Source: Planctomycetaceae bacterium (GTDB taxonomy: Bacteria; Planctomycetota; Planctomycetia; Pirellulales; PALSA-1355). From it: 37,806 bases of DNA. Made by a program: the position numbers and the translations under genes. Positions 7,516 through 14,035 of the stretch are shown piece by piece; position 1 is the stretch's first letter; each line of letters begins with the position of its first letter. Below the pieces are notes generated by a model. The model searched no databases. It was not told where the DNA came from and saw nothing but the letters and a program-made list of their open reading frames with translations. The stretch covers positions 9,793 to 47,598 of the forward strand of contig PLYM01000255.1 in NCBI GenBank assembly GCA_003153375.1. Reading direction: 5' to 3'.

Positions 7516-10500
7516 CTAGACGGCCAGACGCCGGGAACGGCCGTCTTCGGGCGGGGCGGCGAGATGTTCACGGACCCAATCGAGCCAGCCGTCGGTCGGC
7601 GAGCGATAGGGCCGGAACTTCTCGAGCACTTCTTGCTCCTCGCTGTGAAACAGCGCGCGATGGGGGCCCAGCTTGCTCGCCGCGGGCGTATCGATCAGCG
7701 TGCTGGAATCGTTAGCGCCCATCTGCAACACGACGCGCAGCTCGAACTCGCGCAAGGTTTGCCGTTCCCAGGTGCGATTCAGATTATTGAGGCTGTCGCA
7801 CCAGGCCAGCACGTGAATGCCCACGGACGGTCCATCGCGCAAGACGGCGGCAAATTGCTTGGCGGGGTCAGGCGGGCGCTCCTCGCCGCCGCGCGAAAAG
7901 CCAAAATCATCTTCGCCACGCCGCAACTCGCGCAGCTTTTGCACGCCATAGACCAGCACAAAGATCGGCGGGAACTCGACGTCGGACTGTTGTTGACGCT
8001 GCGCGACCTCGGTGGCCAGCTCGTTGGTCGCGGCGGCCAATTCGCGCCAGGTGAAGATGCGCACCGGATCGGAGGTCAGCCGGGCTAGCTCGGCAAGTGC
8101 CGCGCCCTGAGTGGAACCGGCGGCGCTGCCATCGAACACGAAGAATCGCGCGCATTGGTCAACCGACGCGGGATGCTGAGCCGAGAGGCTGACGAGCGCC
8201 ATCGTGAACAGCCCCAACGCGGCTTCATCGTTCTGGCCGACAATCAATAGATTGGTGCCGCTTTGACGCCGGAAGACCACCGAGGTGGGATCCTTGATCG
8301 CGACGGCTTCGCCTAACCAGGCTTGGGCCGCCGCGGGAGCGGTGGCCGGGCGGCCGGCGGCCAACAGCCTCACCAGCAGCTCGTTGCGCTCGGGATTGGC
8401 CGGCACGTTGCCCTCGAACACCAATTGCGGCCGGGCAGCGATTTGCTGGCGTTCGACCAGCATTTGAATCTGGTCGAGATATTTTTCGCGTCGTTCATCG
8501 CCCAGCCACACGACCTGGAACGGATGGTTGCCTTCGACCAGGCCGTTCGAGTCGTTGTAGATCGCTTCGCCGGCTCGCGACAGCAGGCGGGCCGCCGAGT
8601 TGTCCTCGCTGAGAATCAAATGGGCGTCGGTCTCGCTGCACTGCAAGGCGACGCGCACGGCCATCTGGCCGATCGTGCTGCGGGCCAGCGTGTAGGTGCC
8701 GGCCAGCGTCTGCGACCCCAACAGGACGTGAATACCGAAGGCGCGACCTTGGCGCACCAGGCGGTCGAGCAGCAAGCCGGCATCCTGCGCGATCTTGTCG
8801 TCCTCGACGAAGAATTCCTGGAACTCATCGACGATGATCAGGATGCGCGGCATCGGCCGGCTCTTGTCGGCTTCGCGAAAGCCGGCCAGATCTTGCACGC
8901 CCAAGGCGCGAAACGCCTCGGCCCGCGAGCGCAGCTCGGCATCGAGCCGCGCCAGGACGCTGGTGCCGAATTCCCGATCGCTTTCGATGGCCACGACGCG
9001 CGCGTGGGGCAGGTGGTGCGTGGCGTAGGTTTTGAATTCGACGCCCTGCTTGAAGTCGATCAGGTAGAGTTCGATCTCGTCGGGGTTGTAACGCAGGCAG
9101 AGGTTCGTGATCAGCGCGTGCAGCAACGTCGATTTGCCCGAGCCGGTCTTGCCGGCCACGAGCACGTGCTGCGAAGTGCCCTGGCCCAGCCGCATATACT
9201 GCAGCCGCGTGGCGCCGGCGCGGCCCAACGGAACGTCGATACCCGAGCGGGTGGAGCCGGTCCACAACTCTTCCGGCGAGGGCGCGATCACCTCGAACGG
9301 CACCTCGACGCGCCCGGCGTCGACGGCATACTGGCCGGCCAGTTGCAGCATCTCGGTGACTTGCGTGGGCTGCGGCGCGCCATCGAGTGTCAGGGCGAAC
9401 GCATCGAACGGCTTCTGCTTCCAGGCGAACTGCCCTTGATTCCAGACCAGCGTGGTGGCGTGCTGCTCGATATCGGCCAGCGACACACCGGTGGCCAGCG
9501 GCAGTTGGGTGTCGACCATCATCAGGATCGAGACACCGCACCGCGCGCCGCTGGCGGCGATCGACATCAGACGGCGCTGGGCCGCCTCGCTGAAGTTGGC
9601 CGGAAAATTGGCGATCACCAGAAAGCGGTAGGGCTCGGCGATCTCGCCGGCCTGACGGTTGTATTGCTCAATGCTCTCGAACTCGTTGCGGAGATACTTC
9701 TGGATCACATTCTCCATGTGCTCCGAAATGTCGGTCAGCCGTTGTTCGATGTGGCGGGGGTCGGTCCAAATGCGGCTGGCGATCAGCGCCTCGTTGTAGT
9801 CAGCCAGGTGCATGAAGGCGGCAAAATTCTCGCCCAGTCCGACCGGGTCGATGATCGTCATCCGCAGCTTGCCCGGCGGCACCGTGACCAAGAGCCGCAG
9901 CATGACGGCCTGCATCGTTTCGACCGCCACGCGGCGGCCATTGCCCTGGGCCTTGAAGAGCAGCGACGATTTGTCGGGGAACGGCACCATGGCCGGCAGC
10001 CAGTAGCCGCGCGGAGCCATGTCGGCCAACGACCGCTCGGCCGGCACGCCGCCGGGAATCTGGTCGAGGTTCACGCGGAACTGGCCAAAACGAATCGCGG
10101 GTGGAACCTGGGAGGCGGCGGCCCAGTGGCCGTCGAGCTGGCTCCAGTCGGCCAGGCAGGCGGGGCGCGGCTCGGCACCTCGATCGCCCCAGATCTCGCG
10201 CGCGGTTGCTTGTAAGCGCGCCAGGCCGGCGCGCCATTGCTCGCTGAGGGCCTGCCATTGGGCCGCCTGGCGCTCTTCGATTTCTTGCGTTTGCCGCCGA
10301 TAGCGGTCTTCGATCACGGTGCGCTGGGCTTCCTTCTGGCGAAGCTCGGCATCGCGGCGCGCGCGGGTTGATTCGGCCAGCCCCAGATCGCGATCGTGCC
10401 GTTGGGCAATCTCCTCCAGCTTCTTGGGATAGGTCAGGGCGGGACCCTGGAGGCGCTGATCGCGGCGTTCATCGCGGCGCGCCACTCGCGACGCGTATTT

Positions 10501-11493
10501 TTGCTGCGCCAGCTCGAGTGCCTGCACTCGGCGCTGATCGACTTCGGCCTGCTGCGCCGCGGCACGGGCGCGGGCGGCTGCGACGGCCTGCTCGGCCAGG
10601 CGTTCGGCATCCTGCGTGGCGGCCGACAGGGGCGGATAGACGGTGAGAATCTGTTGGCGGGCCAGGCGGCGCAAATAGAAACTGGAACCCACACCCAGCG
10701 CGACGAAGAGCAGCAGGATTCCGGCGGCCACGCCGGTACTTTGTTCGGTTCCCAAGGCAACGCCGGCCAGCGCCAGTCCCGAGAGCACGAACACCCAGGC
10801 CAGCGTGAAGTGGGCGGCCAGGGCCGGCACGCGCAACTGGCCAAGTCGCTGCCGCTGGCTAATCGAGAACTGCACGCGCTCTTCGACGTCGGCCAGCGTC
10901 GCGGTCGCGCCTTCGCTGGACAACGGGGGTGGCGACGGCACCTCGGGTACGGCTTGCCGCCATTGGCTCAACAACTCCTCGGCCTCTTCGCGCTCCGAGC
11001 GCGCGCGTTCGAGCCAACCCGCGACGAGCACTTCGAACTCTTGCAGTTGGCGCGGCGCGATGTGGCGGGCCGCTTCGTAAACGGTGTCGGCCTCCCAGCC
11101 CGCTTCCTTGAGTTTGCGCTCGGCCTTCTTGGCCGACATGGCATATTCCTGCGCAACTTGCTGTTGCAACTCGGAGAACTGCCGCTCGACGGTCGCCGCC
11201 TCCTGTTCGAATCGCGCGGCGGCGTGGCGGCGCTGCTCGGCGTAGTCGTTTTCCAGGTCGCGCCGCTCGACTTCGAGCTCGACGGCCAGCGCCCGGCGCG
11301 AATCCTCGACGGCCCGCTTCGCGGCGTTCGAGGCGGCCTGATATTGGGCCGTGACGCGCGATTCGCCTGCCTGACGATCGGTGACCGTCTGCGCCAGGTC
11401 GATCAGAAACTGCACCTCGCGCGCCTGGGGGTCGCCTGGCGGGCTGTCGGCCGCGGGCGGAGCAAGGTTGCGAGGCGAGTCTTCGGAAGTCAT
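7516..11493 (-). CDS. FtsK/SpoIIIE-type ATPase, EssC/EccC-like, with N-terminal coiled coil
   Basis: A 1325-aa protein expected to power export of WXG100-type substrates. Residues 1-215 are charged and Ala/Glu/Arg-rich, probably a long coiled coil. Two membrane segments lie at about 222-278 (LAWVFVLSGLALAGVAL and GILLLFVALGVG). A second charged helical region follows. Three RecA/FtsK-like units then appear. The first, near 500-620, has AQGNGRRVA where a P-loop would be. The second has an intact Walker A, GKTGSGKS, near 781-788 and Walker B RILIIVDEFQEFF near 886. The third has the degenerate VGQNDEAA near 1084. There is no N-terminal FHA domain as in Firmicute EssC. The ATG at 11493 lies 28 bases after the preceding small gene, in the same operon as the WXG100 gene. 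A role in DNA translocation is possible, but the operon partners favour protein secretion. Confidence 0.88.
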   Translation of the reverse strand: MTSEDSPRNLAPPAADSPPGDPQAREVQFLIDLAQTVTDRQAGESRVTAQYQAASNAAKRAVEDSRRALAVELEVERRDLENDYAEQRRHAAARFEQEAATVERQFSELQQQVAQEYAMSAKKAERKLKEAGWEADTVYEAARHIAPRQLQEFEVLVAGWLERARSEREEAEELLSQWRQAVPEVPSPPPLSSEGATATLADVEERVQFSISQRQRLGQLRVPALAAHFTLAWVFVLSGLALAGVALGTEQSTGVAAGILLLFVALGVGSSFYLRRLARQQILTVYPPLSAATQDAERLAEQAVAAARARAAAQQAEVDQRRVQALELAQQKYASRVARRDERRDQRLQGPALTYPKKLEEIAQRHDRDLGLAESTRARRDAELRQKEAQRTVIEDRYRRQTQEIEERQAAQWQALSEQWRAGLARLQATAREIWGDRGAEPRPACLADWSQLDGHWAAASQVPPAIRFGQFRVNLDQIPGGVPAERSLADMAPRGYWLPAMVPFPDKSSLLFKAQGNGRRVAVETMQAVMLRLLVTVPPGKLRMTIIDPVGLGENFAAFMHLADYNEALIASRIWTDPRHIEQRLTDISEHMENVIQKYLRNEFESIEQYNRQAGEIAEPYRFLVIANFPANFSEAAQRRLMSIAASGARCGVSILMMVDTQLPLATGVSLADIEQHATTLVWNQGQFAWKQKPFDAFALTLDGAPQPTQVTEMLQLAGQYAVDAGRVEVPFEVIAPSPEELWTGSTRSGIDVPLGRAGATRLQYMRLGQGTSQHVLVAGKTGSGKSTLLHALITNLCLRYNPDEIELYLIDFKQGVEFKTYATHHLPHARVVAIESDREFGTSVLARLDAELRSRAEAFRALGVQDLAGFREADKSRPMPRILIIVDEFQEFFVEDDKIAQDAGLLLDRLVRQGRAFGIHVLLGSQTLAGTYTLARSTIGQMAVRVALQCSETDAHLILSEDNSAARLLSRAGEAIYNDSNGLVEGNHPFQVVWLGDERREKYLDQIQMLVERQQIAARPQLVFEGNVPANPERNELLVRLLAAGRPATAPAAAQAWLGEAVAIKDPTSVVFRRQSGTNLLIVGQNDEAALGLFTMALVSLSAQHPASVDQCARFFVFDGSAAGSTQGAALAELARLTSDPVRIFTWRELAAATNELATEVAQRQQQSDVEFPPIFVLVYGVQKLRELRRGEDDFGFSRGGEERPPDPAKQFAAVLRDGPSVGIHVLAWCDSLNNLNRTWERQTLREFELRVVLQMGANDSSTLIDTPAASKLGPHRALFHSEEQEVLEKFRPYRSPTDGWLDWVREHLAAPPEDGRSRRLAV

Positions 11494-11521
11494 GCGCGTC
11501 GGGGGGCGAATGCCCGCGGGA

Positions 11522-11746
11522 TTAATGTTCGCAATCGTGTTGGGCCGCGGTCAGCGAAGCATTCAAGGCCCGCATCCGCTGCAAGGTGGCGTCGATTTGC
11601 GGGCCAAGTGGCTCGAGATACTTTTGCTCGAAGTCGCGGCTGACCGCATCGCGCCAGTCGGTCTTGGTCGAATCCCACCGCAGCAGCAGCTTCTTCCAGG
11701 CTTTGTGCAATTTGGTGGTGCCAGTGGTCAAGTCGCCGGGCTTCAT
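11522..11746 (-). CDS. Small helical WXG-like protein
   Basis: A 74-aa, mostly helical protein with no family I can name with certainty. Residues 31-39 read WRDAVSRDF. The same W-R-D-x5-F spacing occurs in the WXG100 protein of this operon, where it marks the turn between two helices. The next part (YLEPLGPQIDATLQRM) would form the second helix. It may be a second, shorter WXG-type substrate or chaperone. Its ATG overlaps the stop of the upstream coiled-coil gene in an ATGA arrangement, which implies translational coupling. The ATPase gene starts 28 bases downstream. Confidence 0.75.
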   Translation of the reverse strand: MKPGDLTTGTTKLHKAWKKLLLRWDSTKTDWRDAVSRDFEQKYLEPLGPQIDATLQRMRALNASLTAAQHDCEH

Positions 11747-12402
11747 GGCTGAGCACTCCGCGGTTGTAAATCGGCAGGCGTAACGGGCGGCTCCGCGTCG
11801 ATGACGTCGTTGTTCTCCGCCGCGGTCACTCCGTCGTTCGAGGTTGCCGTGTCCGTTGGTCGGGCCATCGAGGCCAGCGGCGGCGCACTGGCGGTGCTGG
11901 CCGAGCCGGTGGTCGGCGCGGTAAAGGCGACGTAGGACTCCAGCGAATTCATGATGCGATCCAGTAGCGCGATGGCCTGCGGCAGATCGGCGTCGAACAT
12001 GCCTGCGAGTTGATGGGCCCGGCCGGTGTATTCATCGGCTTCGCGCTCGACGATGCCGGCCCAGCGTCGCACGGCCTCGACCTTGTCCTCGGCATACTGA
12101 CGGCGCTGGCGGGCCCGTTCGACCGCCTTGCGTTCTTCCATGCACGAGGGGGTGCCGCCGCCGGGCAGTTTGGAGCAGCGGCAGCGCTCGAGTTCGATCT
12201 TGGCTTCGGTCACCTGATCCTCGCAGATGCGGACTTGCTGCTGCCAGCGGCGGGGCTCGGCCTCGAGCAGCCACTCGAGCGTGCGGCGCACTTCCAGGTC
12301 ATAGGAGCACATCGCGTCGCGCACCTCGTCGAGAAAGGTGTGCAGCGCCGCGCGGAAATCGCGCACCGCCTCGAGCGAGCCGACATGGGCGCCGTCACTC
12401 AT
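11743..12402 (-). CDS. Coiled-coil protein of the type VII-like operon
   Basis: A 219-aa protein whose first 160 residues are predicted long helices rich in Arg, Glu and Ala. The tail (about 163-219) is Pro/Ala/Ser/Thr-rich and probably disordered. Cys73, Cys75 and Cys87 flank a loop (CRCSKLPGGGTPSC) between two helices. Within a helical hairpin this could bind metal or form a disulfide. Trp residues at 44 and 53 lie in the first hairpin. I do not recognise a named family. The position between a WXG100 protein and the ATPase suggests an export partner, scaffold or substrate. The ATG at 12402 has AAGGTG nine bases upstream. An ATG at 12435 would add 11 residues and overlap the preceding stop region. 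Confidence 0.72.
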   Translation of the reverse strand: MSDGAHVGSLEAVRDFRAALHTFLDEVRDAMCSYDLEVRRTLEWLLEAEPRRWQQQVRICEDQVTEAKIELERCRCSKLPGGGTPSCMEERKAVERARQRRQYAEDKVEAVRRWAGIVEREADEYTGRAHQLAGMFDADLPQAIALLDRIMNSLESYVAFTAPTTGSASTASAPPLASMARPTDTATSNDGVTAAENNDVIDAEPPVTPADLQPRSAQP

Positions 12403-12436
12403 CTTCGCTGCACCTTGGTTCCTGACTGCCGGCATG

Positions 12437-12709
12437 CTAGCGCTGCCGCAAATACTCTTCGACCCGATCGGCCTTGCGCAGCAGGAACGGGACGTGCTGC
12501 TGGGCTGACTCCAGAAAGCGGTTGGTGGCCGCCAGCGTCAGCTCGAACTCCTCGGTGAACTTGACCTGCTCCTGATCGCGCCAGCTTTGTCCCAGTGTGT
12601 TGAGTTGCCCGCGCAGCATCAGCATCTGGTTCTGCAACTCGGCGCTGAACCGCTCGAGGTTCCGCGCAAAGCGCCGCAATTCATTCGGATCGACAATCGC
12701 CTGTGACAC
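12437..12709 (-). CDS. WXG100 family protein (ESAT-6-like)
   Basis: A protein of about 90 aa with two helices joined by a turn at residues 43-45, Trp-Arg-Asp, in place of the classic Trp-x-Gly. The sequence around it (LNTLGQSWRDQEQVKF) and the total length are typical of WXG100 proteins, which are exported as dimers by type VII systems. The start is uncertain. I prefer the GTG at 12709, giving VSQAIVDPNELRRF, because this looks like the natural beginning of the first helix and has GGGG upstream. Another GTG at 12745 gives 102 aa without a clear ribosome site. It is the first gene of the four-gene leftward operon that ends with the FtsK/SpoIIIE ATPase. Confidence 0.85.
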   Translation of the reverse strand: MSQAIVDPNELRRFARNLERFSAELQNQMLMLRGQLNTLGQSWRDQEQVKFTEEFELTLAATNRFLESAQQHVPFLLRKADRVEEYLRQR

Positions 12710-13087
12710 GCTGCAAGCCCCGGCTCGGAAGGTCGAAATGGCCACGGCGCGGGAGCGCCATCTACTATTCTAGCATGGCGGCCCCGCGGGCGAATTGGGG
12801 GCGGAAAAACGTGCTGTGGCGAGAATGCAGACCATGGCCCTTCCGGCCCGATGGCCAGGCAGGGAGCCGCGGCCGCCGAGAAGTCGGGGCTGACATTGAC
12901 GGCGCAACTCGCGTATTGCCCGTAACGGCAGTCCACTGCCGACTGGCCGATGATTTGCCTTGGTATGACTACAGAGTTACCATAGCCGGGACTGCCGCTA
13001 ATAATACAAACGCTTCCGCACGGTAAGTACTCTTGTGCCTTGCGTGAAGCAGGCCAATTCCGACATCCACCATAGAGAGATCGCGCC
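12710..13087. other. Divergent intergenic region between the WXG100 operon and the TIR gene
   Basis: About 380 bases without a credible gene, less GC-rich towards the TIR side (about 12960-13030). A short inverted repeat, CGGCAGT at 12926-12932 and ACTGCCG at 12935-12941 with a 2-base spacer, could be an operator. I see no firm promoter. Both the leftward operon and the rightward TIR gene must start here. Confidence 0.5.
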
Positions 13088-13786
13088 ATGGAGTCGCCGG
13101 AAGATCCGGGGGTTTTCGTTGTTTACGGCAGAAATGTAAATGCATATCGTGAAATGCGCAAGTTTCTCTCTACTGTGGGAGCGCGCGAGTGGACGTTCGA
13201 GGACGCAAGCGATGCCCAGGCAAACTCGTTCGTCACCGAAATCGTGCTGCATTGCATCGAACGAGCCAGCGCGGTGATCGTGCTCTTCACCGCCGATGAG
13301 CTGGCGGCGCTCTATAAGGCGGAACGATTGGCGGGCCGGAACTCAGAGACTGTCGATGAATTTCGGTGGCAGCCCAGGCCCAACGTTATCTTCGAAGCTG
13401 GAGTCGCGTTCGGAAAAAAACGGAAGGAAACGATTATTGTCGCAGTCGGTCGTGACGTCTCCGGCTTCTCCGACATTGCGGGTGTACATTTGGTCCGCCT
13501 GACGAATCGGCAGGGCAAACAAAGCTTGCGCCGGCGACTTGCCGGAATCATCAAAGGCATGCCCGAACAATTGCGAGACGACTGGGAGGATCCGGTCTTC
13601 TCCGGCGATTTCGATGCCTGCACGATAAAGCGATGGCCGATTTACGACGAATTGCAAGATCTCGAAGGCACATTGCGCGGTCGGTCGGTGGCCAGAAAAG
13701 ACAAGAAGAAGGGTCGGAAGCAGTCAAAGGTATCCTACACGCTGTTCGAGATCATCTGCGAGGTGTTGTCCGAAGGACTCGCGTGA
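13088..13786 (+). CDS. TIR-like nucleotide-binding protein (CAP12/Pycsar TIR type)
   Basis: A 232-aa protein. Residues 9-155 match the TIR-like domain seen in CBASS and Pycsar effectors. They comprise an opening strand VFVVYGRN (9-16), a helix with MRKFLSTVG, a strand SAVIVLFTADE (61-71), and RPNVIFEAGVAFGKK, in which Glu103 is the expected NADase glutamate. DIAGVHLVRL then matches the family's closing 'D..G...i.l' strand. Such domains cleave NAD+ in abortive-infection defence when activated by a nucleotide signal. No cyclase is adjacent. Residues 165-232 form a separate region that appears to continue in the +1 frame after the stop (next feature), so the true product may be about 307 aa. Codon and base use are less GC-biased than the neighbours, suggesting acquisition by transfer. 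The ATG at 13088 is preceded by GAGAGA. Confidence 0.82.
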   Translation: MESPEDPGVFVVYGRNVNAYREMRKFLSTVGAREWTFEDASDAQANSFVTEIVLHCIERASAVIVLFTADELAALYKAERLAGRNSETVDEFRWQPRPNVIFEAGVAFGKKRKETIIVAVGRDVSGFSDIAGVHLVRLTNRQGKQSLRRRLAGIIKGMPEQLRDDWEDPVFSGDFDACTIKRWPIYDELQDLEGTLRGRSVARKDKKKGRKQSKVSYTLFEIICEVLSEGLA

Positions 13787-14012
13787 CTGGCGACGTAACA
13801 AACCTCGCGACTTCGTGAAAGTGATCAAGCGCCTTTACGGCGATAAAATCGCCGACAGGAGCTATTGGTGGCTGTGCGTGGCAGGTTTTTTTCAATTCAC
13901 CGATTCGGATTATTGGTTCGATTCCGATGAGTGGTGGGAGTACTCTGTCGACTACACCCACTTCTCCAACCGCGCCTTGGCACTCTGTGACAAGATTACC
14001 TATCTCAGCTGA
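13785..14012 (+). pseudogene. Probable frameshifted 3' continuation of the TIR gene
   Basis: In the +1 frame relative to the TIR gene, starting at its stop codon, 75 sense codons encode a protein-like stretch (DWRRNKPRDFVKVIKRLYGD, then many aromatic residues, ending CDKITYLS). The aromatic-rich yet mixed composition does not look like a chance frame in this genome. It would directly extend the helical tail of the TIR protein (LFEIICEVLSEG). A lone GTG start at 13815 is possible but has no ribosome site. A one-base insertion or deletion, a sequencing error, or less likely programmed +1 shifting at GCG-TGA-C (AAGGA lies just upstream) could explain it. Confidence 0.55.
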
Positions 14013-14035
14013 GACGAGGTTTCTCCTCACGTCTC
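14011..14035. terminator. Short hairpin between the TIR tail and ligD
   Basis: GAGACG at 14011-14016 pairs with CGTCTC at 14030-14035, and AGG at 14017-14019 with CCT at 14025-14027. It spans the convergent ends of the TIR fragment and ligD. No T run is present, so a terminator role is tentative. Confidence 0.3.

Noticed and set aside
8323-10215. Long open frame (630 codons) antisense to the FtsK/SpoIIIE ATPase gene
   Set aside because: Opposite a protein with clear motifs; composition (Arg, Gly, Gln, His) is that of a shadow frame.
13770-13800. Programmed +1 frameshifting as in prfB
   Set aside because: The GCG codon before TGA does not re-pair with the +1 codon, so a mutational frameshift or sequence error is more likely; only kept as a remote option.
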